Source: Streptomyces sp. NBC_00250
Lineage (GTDB): Bacteria; Actinomycetota; Actinomycetes; Streptomycetales; Streptomycetaceae
Direction: 5' to 3'
DNA: 64,000 nt
NCBI RefSeq assembly: GCF_036192275.1
Contig: NZ_CP108088.1
Coordinates: forward strand, 1,674,001-1,738,000
Each line of letters begins with the position of its first letter. The first letter of the stretch is position 1. Below, in pieces: positions 17,386 to 26,188 of the stretch. Both the position numbers and the translations under genes were made by a program. Under the pieces are notes generated by a model that ran no database searches, was not told where the DNA came from, and saw nothing but the letters and a program-made list of their open reading frames with translations.

Positions 17386-17426
17386 TTCGGAGGAGCCGGA
17401 CGGACCGTCGGTCCGGCCCCTCCGAA
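17386..17426 (+). terminator. Hairpin after the sigma factor gene
   Basis: A near-perfect stem: ttcggagg pairs with cctccgaa and gccggac with gtccggc, around a 9-base loop. It begins about 40 bp after the sigma factor stop and lies before the convergent DUF4389 gene stop, so it may serve both directions. Confidence 0.65.
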
Positions 17427-17545
17427 GGAGCACCCCGTCCGAGTCCGGATAGGCATGCAGACGCTCCGCCGCGACCACGGCCGCCGCGTCGTCGCCTACG
17501 CAGCCGCCCGCTTCATCACCGTCGTCCCCGAGATCATGGAACGTA

Positions 17546-18385
17546 CTACCGGCCCGCGACCGACTCCGGCGAGGACAACCCGCCGGCGACCGGTGCGGCA
17601 GCCGGTGCGGCAGCCGCGTCCGGGCGGTCGTCGCCCGCGTCGTCGTAGTCGATCGAGCCCGAGGTGACATGACCGGCGAGTCCGAGGAGCAGGAAGAGCC
17701 AGAGCAGGACCTGCGCGGCGGTGCTCAGGCGGAGCGGACGCGTCGCGGAGTACGCGGGCTGCGCGGCGGCCTCGGGGGCGTCGCCCAGGAATCCCTTGGG
17801 GTACACCGGGGTCAGCATCGTCACGTAGGCCGCCAGCCGCATCCGGTACCGGACGACGGCCGCCGTGGCGCCGAAGACCGGTTCGGGCAGACGGCCCAGG
17901 ACGATGCCGATCAGCCAGAACACCCAGCTGATCGCGAACCAGCCGGACTGCGCGAGGCCGACGACGATCGCCGCCGGAATCATCAGGATCAGCCGGAACA
18001 GCACGGCGAGCCGGTTGAGCGGGGTGGCGCGCAGCTCGATGCGCACCGGGTAGTCGGGGGCGTCGAAGGCGAACGGCGGGTAGCGGTCGACCAGCAGGGT
18101 CGCACTGGCGGTGACCCGGGTCTGGTAGGCGAGGACCGAGCCGAGGAAGGACGCGATCGGGTCGGGCAGGCGTCCCAGGACCAGAGCGCTGAACCAGCCC
18201 GCGACGGTGACGAAGAACCCGGCGAAGGAGAGCAGGGCGACGACGATGAACTGCGGCAGGAGCAGCAGCCAGCGCAGGAACACGGTCCAGCGACGCTGCT
18301 CCCCCGGCGGGGGCACGTCCAGAGCAGGCCGCCATTCGGCTCCGTCGGCGTCGGTCGAGGGTCGGGGCTCCCAACCTGCTGCCAT
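17546..18385 (-). CDS. DUF4389-domain membrane protein
   Basis: A 279-residue protein with two similar halves, each with a pair of membrane helices and a conserved YPPFAFDAPDYPVRIEL-like segment. This is the DUF4389 arrangement. A final helix (VLLWLFLLLGLAGHV) and an acidic/Ala-Pro-rich tail follow. The start at 18385 was chosen as the last good start before the conserved region; in-frame upstream starts to 18499 exist but add unconserved sequence. It is monocistronic and convergent with the sigma factor gene. Function is unknown. Confidence 0.72.
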   Translation of the reverse strand: MAAGWEPRPSTDADGAEWRPALDVPPPGEQRRWTVFLRWLLLLPQFIVVALLSFAGFFVTVAGWFSALVLGRLPDPIASFLGSVLAYQTRVTASATLLVDRYPPFAFDAPDYPVRIELRATPLNRLAVLFRLILMIPAAIVVGLAQSGWFAISWVFWLIGIVLGRLPEPVFGATAAVVRYRMRLAAYVTMLTPVYPKGFLGDAPEAAAQPAYSATRPLRLSTAAQVLLWLFLLLGLAGHVTSGSIDYDDAGDDRPDAAAAPAAAPVAGGLSSPESVAGR

Positions 18386-18635
18386 GGCCGTCTCCGTCTC
18401 TCCCGCATCCCGTGCTTCCCAGGTCACATCGATGCTGACGCAGCCGCCCGACCCTCGCACGGCCATAGGGGCCACTCGGACCAAGGGACACGAAGGCACT
18501 CCAGGGCGGACGGCGGGGCGCCGGCGACCCCACGCCCACGCCCACGCCCACGCCCCTACAGTCCGCGTACCGCGTAACGCGTGCCGCGTCCCGGGTCACT
18601 GGCGCCGGGCGTCTTCACGTCCGCCCCGGGGCACG

Positions 18636-18857
18636 TCATCCGTCCGCGATGTCTTCGCCCTCCCAGCGCAGCAGGTCGCCCGGCTGGCATTCGAGCACCT
18701 CGCAGAGCGCGGCGAGCGTCGCGAAGCGCACCGCCTTGGCGCGGCCGTTCTTGAGGACCGCCAGGTTGGCGGGCGTGATCCCCACACGCTCCGCGAGCTC
18801 GCCCACGGACATCTTCCGCCTGGCCAGCATCACGTCGATGTCGACGGCGATCGGCAT
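18636..18857 (-). CDS. Small XRE/Cro-type DNA-binding protein (HTH_26)
   Basis: A 73-residue, almost bare helix-turn-helix protein. The HTH is MSVGELAERVGITPANLAVLKNGRAKAVRF (about 16-45), and the ending CQPGDLLRWEGED is typical of the YozG-like group that partners DUF2975 membrane proteins. Its ATG shares one base with the stop of the DUF2975 gene (TGATG), so the two are coupled. It probably regulates its own operon through the palindrome at 19381-19397. Confidence 0.85.
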   Translation of the reverse strand: MPIAVDIDVMLARRKMSVGELAERVGITPANLAVLKNGRAKAVRFATLAALCEVLECQPGDLLRWEGEDIADG

Positions 18858-19348
18858 CAGATGACCTCGTCCAGCTCGGCCCGCATCCTCGTGGCTTCGA
18901 CGTCGCGCGCCACGGCCTGGGCGAGCAGCATCCGCAGCACGAGCACGATGAGCGCGACTCCCAGGATGGCCAAGCCGAGACCGCCCATGATCACGGTGAC
19001 GCCCGGGTCCTCCCGCTGGCCCGGCGCGTTCAGGACCGTGACCGCGAACCACAGGAGGGCCGCCGCCACGATCGCGCCGATCACACCGTCCACGTACCGG
19101 AAGGCGGTGTGGGAGAACACGGTTCCGCGTCGCACCATCGCCACCAGCCGCCAGACGCAGACCAGAGCGACCTGGGCCGACACCATGCCCAGGACCACGA
19201 TCACCCGCAGCGGGGTCAGCGGGAGCGACCCGTCCTCCGGGTCGTTCCCACTGACCAACACCCAGACCATCAACGCCTGCACGAACACGGTGCCGACGAG
19301 CACCACCGCGAGCACGGCGCGCAACGCGCGCACTGCCAGTTTCCCCAT
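18857..19348 (-). CDS. DUF2975 membrane protein
   Basis: A 163-residue protein with four predicted membrane helices and the DUF2975 pattern (FSHTAFRYVDGVIGAI after helix 2). Such proteins commonly form an operon with a small XRE regulator, as here. The ATG at 19348 follows GGAAGGGTGGGTC; an in-frame start at 19363 lies in the leader. The role is unknown; by context it may sense or sequester for the partner regulator. Confidence 0.8.
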   Translation of the reverse strand: MGKLAVRALRAVLAVVLVGTVFVQALMVWVLVSGNDPEDGSLPLTPLRVIVVLGMVSAQVALVCVWRLVAMVRRGTVFSHTAFRYVDGVIGAIVAAALLWFAVTVLNAPGQREDPGVTVIMGGLGLAILGVALIVLVLRMLLAQAVARDVEATRMRAELDEVI

Positions 19349-19380
19349 GACCCACCCTTCCATCGACTTACGATGGGAAT

Positions 19381-19397
19381 CTATCGATTTTCGATAG
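19381..19397. promoter_or_regulatory. Palindromic operator candidate of the DUF2975-XRE operon
   Basis: The perfect inverted repeat ctatcga-ttt-tcgatag lies 33 bp before the DUF2975 start in an otherwise GC-rich area. Its A/T-rich character and position fit the promoter/operator of this operon. The partner XRE protein is the natural candidate to bind it. Confidence 0.6.
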
Positions 19398-19514
19398 GCA
19401 AAGCAAGGTCTGGGATAACTCCCCCAGGTCGCCGCTCCCGGCGCTCCCGGCGCTCCCGGTCAGTAGCGCGTCGGCGCCGTCCGCCCCAGGTCGGGCAGGG
19501 CCCGCAGTTCGACG

Positions 19515-19928
19515 GTGAGGGGTACGATCCCCGACGCCGTCCAGGCCGCCAAGATCCCCTCCAACCCGGCCAACCAGTTCATCAACCTGAACCCGCTCCT
19601 CAAACGGCTCGGTGCCCCGCTGCTCGCCGCGTGGATCGGCGAGACTCAGCTCGCCCACCCGCCGCTCACCGCCGCACAGTGCTTCTTCGACGACACGGCC
19701 GACGACAAGGTGGTGCTCCACGGCGAACCGACCCTGCGCCACGGCGCGGCCAACCCCGCCGACCGCTCGCCCTACACCGCCTTCGTGCTCATGTGGTCGG
19801 CAATGGACTCCTTCAACCACCTCATGAAGGGGCATCCCTGGAACGCGGAGCTCCAGCACATCGCGGCCGAGGGCGGGCTCGACGAGTCCCAGTCCCGGAT
19901 CGAATCTGACGAGGAAGTGGCGGAGTAG
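19515..19928 (+). CDS. Hypothetical protein
   Basis: A possible 137-residue protein starting with a GTG at 19515. Codon use is Streptomyces-like and the sequence is not low-complexity, with segments such as LLKRLGAPLLAAWIGETQLAHPP and FVLMWSAMDSFNHLMKGH. I do not recognise a family. It lies at the left margin of the decayed island, with a 9-bp triplicated sequence (gcgctcccg, about 19433-19459) just before it. It may be a remnant of a longer gene. Confidence 0.45.
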   Translation: MRGTIPDAVQAAKIPSNPANQFINLNPLLKRLGAPLLAAWIGETQLAHPPLTAAQCFFDDTADDKVVLHGEPTLRHGAANPADRSPYTAFVLMWSAMDSFNHLMKGHPWNAELQHIAAEGGLDESQSRIESDEEVAE

Positions 19929-20026
19929 ATCACGGAAATCGGTGAGCTCTCCGACGCCCTCTTCAGGGTTATGGGACAACCTTTAGGTGTCGGCTGACTG
20001 CACGTGATTTCGTTTGGGAATCACTG

Positions 20027-20965
20027 CTACTTGCCACGGAGTTCATCGATCCGCTCTTGTTCCCAGTAGTCCAGGATCATTTCGAGGCGCCTGCCGGACG
20101 GTTCGATGCGGTTGAGGGCCCGATCTAGGTTGATGAACGGAATCATCAGCCCGGTGAGCGACGACGTCTTGGATTTCAGCCCTTCTGCCTGCTTTGCCCA
20201 GGACGGCAGGTTCTTGGACACGTTGCTGAGGCCGGTCAGTATTCTGACCATTTCGTCATCTGGGAGGGAGGCGTCCGGTTTCCCGGAGCTGTCGACGCCC
20301 AACAGTTGCCGCGCGGTGGCCACGGCCGCAAAAACGGCCTGCACCCGCTTTACCTCGTGACCATGGAACCGGCGGGCCATCGCTTTGACATCGACATCGA
20401 CGCCTTCGATGAGCCGACCCCGAAGCTGCTGCGGCGCTACGACGGGATCGGAGTCCGATGACGCCATGGCCCACATGATCGGGCGATGCCGGCCGATAAG
20501 TTCATTGGCCAAAACCCTGTAAGCCAGTACGAGATCTGAGATCAGATCAGGCTCCAGTGTGTCTCGGTGGTATGCGGCGTTGCGGTACTGGTGTAGCCGG
20601 TCGAGCACTTCACGTTCCTGGGCTGTCAACACGCCCTTCTGCTTCAGGAATTTGGTCTTCTCGTGCAGGTGGTCATCGATGGCCTTGCGGCGATCCGGCC
20701 CCACGTGCTCGTCGACCAACTGGCTCAGTTCCTCGGCGAGCTCCCCGCCATCGTCACGGAACTCACGCATCTCCGCGATGATGCTGTCAGCGACCTGGAA
20801 GGCGAGCCGGGCGTTGACCTCGCGGCCGATGACCACCTCCACCAGGTGGTCCAGGAGGATGAGAGCAAGACGGTTGTGTGCCTGATCGCCAGCCTCGGCG
20901 CATCGCCGGATCTCGACTATCTCGACCGCGAGCCAGTTCCACTGTTCGGCCTCTTGTACGGTCAC
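20027..20965 (-). CDS. HEPN-type protein with an RNxxxH motif (possible RNase/abortive-infection factor)
   Basis: A protein of about 312 residues if it begins at the GTG at 20965. The N-terminal ~150 residues are helical and end in RLHQYRNAAYHRD. The RNAAYH (about 128-133) fits the R-x4-6-H motif of HEPN ribonucleases, with the typical polar residue after Arg. The remainder is helical and shows no domain I recognise. The start is unsure: no good ribosome site is seen, and the frame stays open upstream to 21229 through antisense integrase-remnant sequence, suggesting the original N-terminus was replaced. It lies in the decayed island, a common setting for defence genes. RNase activity is an inference from the motif only. 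Confidence 0.6.
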   Translation of the reverse strand: MTVQEAEQWNWLAVEIVEIRRCAEAGDQAHNRLALILLDHLVEVVIGREVNARLAFQVADSIIAEMREFRDDGGELAEELSQLVDEHVGPDRRKAIDDHLHEKTKFLKQKGVLTAQEREVLDRLHQYRNAAYHRDTLEPDLISDLVLAYRVLANELIGRHRPIMWAMASSDSDPVVAPQQLRGRLIEGVDVDVKAMARRFHGHEVKRVQAVFAAVATARQLLGVDSSGKPDASLPDDEMVRILTGLSNVSKNLPSWAKQAEGLKSKTSSLTGLMIPFINLDRALNRIEPSGRRLEMILDYWEQERIDELRGK

Positions 20966-20995
20966 GCGGTCCCAGTCGGCCGCGAAAGGCTGCAC

Positions 20996-21193
20996 CTCAC
21001 CTGGTTCGCCGATGCCGGGGTCCAGGTGCACGTCCTCCGCAAGATCGCCGGCCATGGCTCGCTCACCACCACCCAGCGATACCTGCACCCCGACGTACAC
21101 AAGATCACCGCCGTCGGCGCCGCCCACTCGGCACACCTCAGTGCGCTCCGCGCACCGCGGTCCCTGCCGAGCCCGATCGTGGTCGCCCGTTGA
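20996..21193 (+). pseudogene. Tyrosine integrase 3'-end remnant, left copy
   Basis: About 66 codons encode the C-terminal end of a phage-type tyrosine recombinase, with LRKIAGHGSLTTTQRYLHPD carrying the catalytic GH and nucleophile Tyr. Everything upstream, including the HxxR box, is missing and replaced by sequence of the HEPN gene on the other strand. It is a near-duplicate of the remnant ending at 25447. Confidence 0.82.
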
Positions 21194-21234
21194 CCGGACA
21201 AGGCGAGTTGGTCCCCAAGTGTTCCCCAAATCCG
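20996..21234 (+). repeat. Direct repeat, left copy (partner at 25250-25489)
   Basis: About 239 bp covering the integrase 3' end plus about 40 bp beyond its stop (aaggcgagttggtcccc). It matches 25250-25489 closely, by eye nearly 90% identical, in the same orientation. The two copies bracket about 4 kb with the arylsulfatase. Confidence 0.8.
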
Positions 21235-21288
21235 TCTACCGGGTCATCCGCCGCCTGTGGCCGGCGAATGCGGACGGGGTTGGGCTGC

Positions 21289-21322
21289 AGAGCCAAGCCG
21301 TCGTCCACCGCGGCTTGGCTCT
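21289..21322. terminator. Perfect 12-bp hairpin near the arylsulfatase 3' side
   Basis: Arms agagccaagccg and cggcttggctct with a 10-base loop. It lies 180 bp beyond the arylsulfatase stop in a 270-bp non-coding stretch. A terminator role is likely but unproven. Confidence 0.5.
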
Positions 21323-21503
21323 GCTCCGGAGTGGGCCGGTAGAGACTGCCAGCCACCACCCGCAGTGGCGCTGCTTCAAGGTTGCGCGCCGTTCGCGTTG
21401 AGGTCGTTGAGGCTGTCCGGGAGGACATCCGACAGGTGACGACCGAATACCCGTTCATGCGTGCGCCCTGTCACCTGCACGAACGCTTCGTGGGGGGGGC
21501 GGC

Positions 21504-23864
21504 TTACTGGCGGGCCATGTGCATGCGCATCTCGCTCTCGGCGTCGACGATGAGGTCGCCGGACAGGTCGACGGTGACGCCGTGCAGAGTGCCGGTGAAG
21601 CGGAACGGCGCCCGGTAGTCGGGGGTGACGGCAGAACCGGGGTTGGCGCCGCAGAGCACACCGCCCGGATTGAAGGCGATCGGGGTGGTGACCGGCATGT
21701 CGATCTGTCCGACGAGGCGGCCGTCGACGTACAGCTGGGCAAGGCCGGGAGCACCCCTGCCCTGGGAAAGGTCCGGGGCCCCGGTGGGCTCGAACTCGAA
21801 ACGCAGCACGTGCCGCCCCTCTGGAAGGGCCTCGCTGGAGACCACGTGGTGCAGGGCCCGCTGAACGTAGTTGTGGGCGTAGTGCAGGTGGCCGTCCTTG
21901 ACGTAGAAGGACCAGCCGCCGGCGTTGGTGCCCTGGCAGAGAAGGACGCCCTCGGCTCCGCCGGGCGGGATCTCGACGTCGGCGGTGATGCTGTGCGGGC
22001 GGTTGAGGACCCGGGGCGCAACCGCGGCCGGCAGGACCTGAGTACCCGGGCGGAAGGTGTAGCTGGTGCGGTCCTGGGTGATCTGCGGGCGCTCGGTCAT
22101 CAGCCGCTGCAGGACGCTGCCGTCGATCGGCAGCACGTTGTACTTGCCGGCCTCCACGTACCACAAGGCGATCATCTCGATCAGCTTGCTGCGGTGCTCC
22201 TGGGCGAGATTCCTGGTCTCGGCGATGTCCTGGTCGACGTGGTACAGCTCCCAGTGGTGGGCATCGAGGTCGTCGAGGTCCGTCATGGTGATCGGAGTGC
22301 CGAAGGGCCGCCCGGCCTCCGCGAGGGAGGGGCCGGGCCAGGGGCAGACCGCCCGCCACCCGTCGTGGTCGATGGCCCGGTGTCCCAGCATCTCGTAGTA
22401 CTGGGTGCGGTGGAGGCTCGGTGCACCGGCGTCGTCGAAGGTGTGAGCGAAGCTGACGCCGTGCAGGGGCGCCTGGGTGACGCCGCGAATGGTCGTGGGC
22501 GCCTCGATGCCGAGCACGTCCAGGACGGTGGGGACCATGTCGATGATGTGCGCGAACTGATCGCGGATCTCACCGCGGGCCCGGATACCGTCGGGCCAGT
22601 GGACGAGGAACGGGTCGCTGACGCCTCCGCGGTAGGTCTCCCGCTTCCATCGGCGGAACGGTGTGTTGCCCGCCCACGTCCATCCCCACGGGTAGTGGTT
22701 GAAGGTGGCCGGGCCGCCGAGCTCGTCGATGCGCGCCAGGCTCTCCTCGAGCGTCTCGGGCGCGTTGTTGAAGAACTGCATCTCGTTGGTGGTGCCCGTC
22801 ACCCCGCCCTCGGCACTCGCTCCGTTGTCGGAGACCACCATGATCAAGGTGTTGTCGAACTCGCCGGTCTCCTTCAGGAAGTCCAACAGTCGGCCGAGGT
22901 GGTGGTCGGCGTGGGAGAGGAAGCCCGCGTAGACCTCCATCAACCGCGAGGCAAGCCGCCGCGCGTCCGGCGTGAGCGACTCCCAGGCGGGCACGTCCGG
23001 ATCGCGCGGGGACAGGCGGGCGTCCGTGGGCACCACGCCGAGCTCCTTCTGCCGGGCGAAGGTCTGCTCCCGGTAGGCGTCCCAGCCGTCGTCGAAGCGT
23101 CCCCGGTAGCGGTCGGCCCACTCCTTCGGCGCATGGTGCGGGGCATGTGTCGCACCGAGGGACAGGTTCAGGAAGAACGGCTTGTCCGGGGCGACCTGCT
23201 TGGCGTCGGCGATGAACGACATCGCCCGCTCGACGAGGTCCTCTGTCAGGTGGTAGCCCTCCGCCGGCGTGGCGGGCGGCTCGACCTGGTGGTTGTCGTA
23301 GACGAGGTCCGGATACCACTGGCTGGTGTCGCCGCCCAGGAACCCGTAGAACCGCTCGAAGCCCCGCCCCAGCGGCCACCGGTCGTACGGGCCCGCCGCC
23401 GACTCCTGCTCCGAGGGCATCAGGTGCCACTTGCCGACCATGTACGTGTTGTAGCCCTGCTGCAGCAGCATCTCCGACAGGAACCCGTTCTCGAACGGGA
23501 TCTGCCCGTTGTAGCCCGGATAGCCGGTGGCCAGCTCCGTGATCGCCGCCATGCCGTTGGCATGGTGGTTTCGGCCCGTCATGATGCAGGACCGCGACGG
23601 CGAGCACAACGCGGTGGTGTGCATATTGCTGTACAGCAGCCCACCTGCGGCCAGCGCGTCCAGGTTCGGCGTCTCGATCGGACTGCCATAGCAGCCCAAC
23701 TGCCCGAACCCGGTGTCATCGAACACGAGGAACAACACGTTCGGCGCACCCGCCTCGCCCCGCACCGGCTGCGGCCACGCCGGACTCGACTCATCTGTCG
23801 TCCTACCGATCACTCCCGGGAACCGCTGCCCCGGCCGGTACTCGCTCCACGACGGCTGCGCCAT
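21504..23864 (-). CDS. Arylsulfatase (formylglycine-dependent, type I)
   Basis: A 786-residue sulfatase that would hydrolyse sulfate esters. The metal-binding FDDTGFGQLGCYG is at about 48-60. The CSPSR core (Cys87) is converted to formylglycine in this class. Further metal or active-site stretches include GKWHL and MVVSDNGASAEGG. The sulfatase domain spans about 1-560. The last ~170 residues are a beta-rich region resembling a concanavalin-like fold (GGWSFYVKDGHLHYAHNYV). No signal peptide is seen, so it is likely cytoplasmic. The start at 23864 follows GGAGAACTGGA. The gene is intact although its surroundings are decayed. The maturation enzyme would be encoded elsewhere. Confidence 0.93.
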   Translation of the reverse strand: MAQPSWSEYRPGQRFPGVIGRTTDESSPAWPQPVRGEAGAPNVLFLVFDDTGFGQLGCYGSPIETPNLDALAAGGLLYSNMHTTALCSPSRSCIMTGRNHHANGMAAITELATGYPGYNGQIPFENGFLSEMLLQQGYNTYMVGKWHLMPSEQESAAGPYDRWPLGRGFERFYGFLGGDTSQWYPDLVYDNHQVEPPATPAEGYHLTEDLVERAMSFIADAKQVAPDKPFFLNLSLGATHAPHHAPKEWADRYRGRFDDGWDAYREQTFARQKELGVVPTDARLSPRDPDVPAWESLTPDARRLASRLMEVYAGFLSHADHHLGRLLDFLKETGEFDNTLIMVVSDNGASAEGGVTGTTNEMQFFNNAPETLEESLARIDELGGPATFNHYPWGWTWAGNTPFRRWKRETYRGGVSDPFLVHWPDGIRARGEIRDQFAHIIDMVPTVLDVLGIEAPTTIRGVTQAPLHGVSFAHTFDDAGAPSLHRTQYYEMLGHRAIDHDGWRAVCPWPGPSLAEAGRPFGTPITMTDLDDLDAHHWELYHVDQDIAETRNLAQEHRSKLIEMIALWYVEAGKYNVLPIDGSVLQRLMTERPQITQDRTSYTFRPGTQVLPAAVAPRVLNRPHSITADVEIPPGGAEGVLLCQGTNAGGWSFYVKDGHLHYAHNYVQRALHHVVSSEALPEGRHVLRFEFEPTGAPDLSQGRGAPGLAQLYVDGRLVGQIDMPVTTPIAFNPGGVLCGANPGSAVTPDYRAPFRFTGTLHGVTVDLSGDLIVDAESEMRMHMARQ

Positions 23865-24199
23865 TCCAGTTCTCCATCCCACCAACCCCGACGAAGGAGC
23901 GGGTGATGCTTGTGCGGCTGCTCCACGCTAGGCCGCCGCCATCGCCCCCCGCGATCGGAGTACGCTGTCTGGCCCTCCCTTGGACGACGTAGCGCTTGGG
24001 CAGCCCTCCGCCTCGTCCAGTTCGATGGACTTCGCAACGGGGCTGGACTTTCCGTCATTGTTCTGCCTCAACCCCCAGGGTCCGCCCGGTGATCCGCCCT
24101 GATCTCTGCGGCGTGCAGCCGCCTTCTCTGCGATTGGCGGACCTCGAGCTCCTATCGGACCGGCACCGAGATACCTGGCAGAAGCACCGGCTCCGCCGC

Positions 24200-24226
24200 A
24201 CGGTTTCGATTCCCGTGATCCGCTCC
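24200..24226 (+). other. tRNA T-arm-like fragment (possible old attachment site)
   Basis: The sequence acggtttcgattcccgt followed by gatccgctcca looks like the T-arm and 3' acceptor strand of a tRNA with one stem mismatch, but no 5' half precedes it. Elements that integrate in tRNA genes leave such fragments. The surrounding 390 bp (23886-24276) holds no gene I can support. Confidence 0.25.
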
Positions 24227-24276
24227 ATGGCAAAGCCACAGGTCAACGACTTGGGGCTTTCGTGTTGCCGGGACCC

Positions 24277-25137
24277 TTATGCGGTGGGGAGCGGGTTCTG
24301 GTGGTAGCGCTCGGAGCCGTCCTGGGCTGCCTCGCGGACTCGATGGCGTCGCCGAGGGGGGTGACCCGGATGGCGGGGCCAGGCGGGGATCGTGATGCTG
24401 GTGCGCAGGGCGGGAGGGGGAAGGGCGGCGTCGGGGAGCCGGTGCTCGATGATGGCGCACAGCCTCGGATACCAGTCCGCCGCCATATCGAGGGCGAATT
24501 GGTGCAGTTGGGGGCTGATAAGCGTACGCAGGTCGTGGGGCGGCGTTCGGCGCGGGCGTACGCCGAAGTAGCAGGCCGTGTAGTCGCCGCCGTCGTGCAG
24601 TTCGACGTCGGGAGCCAGGCGTCCGCGGCCTGCGCGGCGTTCTCGTGCGGCTGGTGGGGGCCGATGCCCATGTAGCGTTCGTGGGGAGCCGACCAGGAGC
24701 GTGAAGACGTGGAACATGGCCTCGGGGAAGAGGGCATGGGTTTGGTGGTTGAGCAGGACCTTGCCGTAGACCTGGCGGACTCCGCTGTCCATGATCTGCG
24801 CGTGCTGCAGGTACTGGCGCGGACGACGGAGTTGATGTCGTCGGCGGTGGCGGTGATGCCGTCGGCGAAGTGCGCGGTGATCCGGCCGCCGTCGACGCGG
24901 GTTCGTTCGGCTGGTGGTCGAGCTCGGCATGCGCAGCGGCGGGTAGCCGGCGGGCGGCGCGGAAGAGCTCGTACGCTCGGACAGCAGCGCCCCGCGCAGG
25001 ATGCTGTCGCCGTCGGGGTCGGTGTATAGGCGGTAACCCTGACTGCAAGTGAACAGAGCGTCGTCGCGCTCGAAGACGGTGACCTCGACGCCGCGGCGAC
25101 GAAGGCCCCGGGCTAGGCACCGGCCATCCAGGCCGAC
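24277..25137 (-). pseudogene. Frameshifted FAD-dependent monooxygenase remnant
   Basis: Pieces of a flavoprotein monooxygenase (PheA/TfdB-like or UbiH-like) appear in alternating frames. First comes GRCLARGLRRRGVEVTVFERDDAL (Rossmann FAD strand and helix), then GYRLYTDPDGDSILRGALL. Later pieces are QVYGKVLLNHQTHALFPEAMFHVFTLLVG, HERYMGIGPHQ and the C-terminal half with HDLRTLISPQLHQFALDMAADW. At least two frame changes are needed to join them, and the very N-terminus is missing where it meets the right integrase remnant. The gene is clearly inactive. Confidence 0.75.
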
Positions 25138-25147
25138 GCGGGGCGAC

Positions 25148-25447
25148 CATGTCTCCGCTGCGGTCCTGCGCAACGCGACCCACTGGGACGACGCCGTCAC
25201 AAACCTCGGGTACGGGCACCTTTGCCGACACGACCTCCGGCACACCGGACTCACCTGGTTCGCCGACGTCGGGGTCCAGGTGCACGTCCTCCGCAAGATC
25301 GCCGGCCATGGCTCGCTGACCACCATCCAGCGGTACCTGCACCCCGACGTGCACAAGATCGCCGCCGCCGGCGCCGCGCTCTCGGCACACCTCAGCGTGC
25401 TGCGCGCGCCCCGGTCCCAGTCGAGCCCGATCGTGGTCGCCCGCTGA
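25148..25447 (+). pseudogene. Tyrosine integrase C-terminal remnant, right copy
   Basis: About 99 codons of a tyrosine recombinase. They include box II HDLRHTG, LRKIAGHGSLTTIQRYLHPD with the nucleophile Tyr, and the ending SSPIVVAR. The N-terminal arm-binding and core-binding domains and the first catalytic Arg are absent. It ends 100 bp from the 3' end of tRNA-Pro, the usual place for an integrase of an element that inserted there. It is more complete than the copy at 20996. Confidence 0.82.
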
Positions 25448-25489
25448 CGCGGTCAAGGCGAGTTGGTCCCCGAGTGGTCCCCAAAAACG
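25250..25489 (+). repeat. Direct repeat, right copy (partner at 20996-21234)
   Basis: Same orientation as the left copy, offset about 4254 bp. Similarity starts at ctcacctggttc and continues past the integrase stop to the ccccaaa run. The duplication suggests two related elements inserted in turn, or recombination within one. Confidence 0.8.
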
Positions 25490-25490
25490 A

Positions 25491-25530
25491 GTCAGAGGCC
25501 GCTTCAGATTGCTCTGAAACGGCCTCTGAC
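25491..25530. terminator. Long hairpin between integrase remnant and tRNA-Pro
   Basis: gtcagaggcc pairs perfectly with ggcctctgac, and ttcaga with tctgaa around ttgc. It lies between the plus-strand integrase stop and the minus-strand tRNA 3' end, so it could terminate both. Confidence 0.7.
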
Positions 25531-25546
25531 CTACGACTCTTTCGAG

Positions 25547-25620
<74 letters not shown>

Positions 25621-26188
25621 CTGCCCGTCTGACCTGGGGTTTCCCCCGGCTGGACGCGCATGAGAACAATACCGCACTTTCCCTGGTGGTCACGAACCCT
25701 TTCCCGGCACCCGGAGACGGGCGGGCGCGCGGAGCGGGGCGCTCACTCTCCGTGACGCTTCTGTGCGCCGGGGCGCGTGTTCGCGCACCTCCCCTCGGAG
25801 GGTGAGCGCGGGGTCCGGCGGGACGGAGGGGCGTACCAGCCGTACAGGCAGAAGAGGGGAAGACTTCCGGAATCGGCCATGAAGCCGCTCATGTGGTGTA
25901 CCGGTCGCTCTCCTGGCCCTGTTTCGGCGCGCTCGCCGCCGGGGGGACGTGGCAGAAAGACGCCTAAGCGGAATGTCGCTCGGATCGGGCCGAGCAGGCC
26001 AGGACCACGCAAAACACAGTCAGGTTCCATCGTCAACCACTCGGGTTTCGGACAAAAATCGTGGCGATATTGATCCGTCCCAGAAAGATCAACACCATGA
26101 AGTGGTCGGCCTGTTCGCGACGGGGCCACCGCCGATGCACCACCTGACCGGACAACCGATCAGGCGTTTCGCAGGAGAGGTACTCCGG
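25621..26188. other. 568-bp intergenic region between tRNA-Pro and an acyl-CoA dehydrogenase gene
   Basis: Open frames here (for example 25777-26073) have poor codon periodicity and no ribosome sites, so I do not call genes. The tRNA promoter should lie at the left end, and the promoter of the dehydrogenase gene in the A/T-richer stretch near 26030-26100. No repeat or RNA family was recognised. Confidence 0.5.

Noticed and set aside
17455..17667. A 70-codon plus-strand frame between sigma factor and DUF4389 genes
   Set aside because: No ribosome site; it overlaps the end of the DUF4389 gene and its second half is Arg-rich shadow sequence.
21519..23906. A 795-codon plus-strand frame opposite the arylsulfatase
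   Set aside because: It is the antisense shadow of a clear sulfatase with catalytic motifs and has no family pattern of its own.
24152..25456. A 434-codon intact minus-strand gene
   Set aside because: The frame mixes monooxygenase pieces with shadow sequence; the real similarity jumps between frames, so it is a pseudogene.
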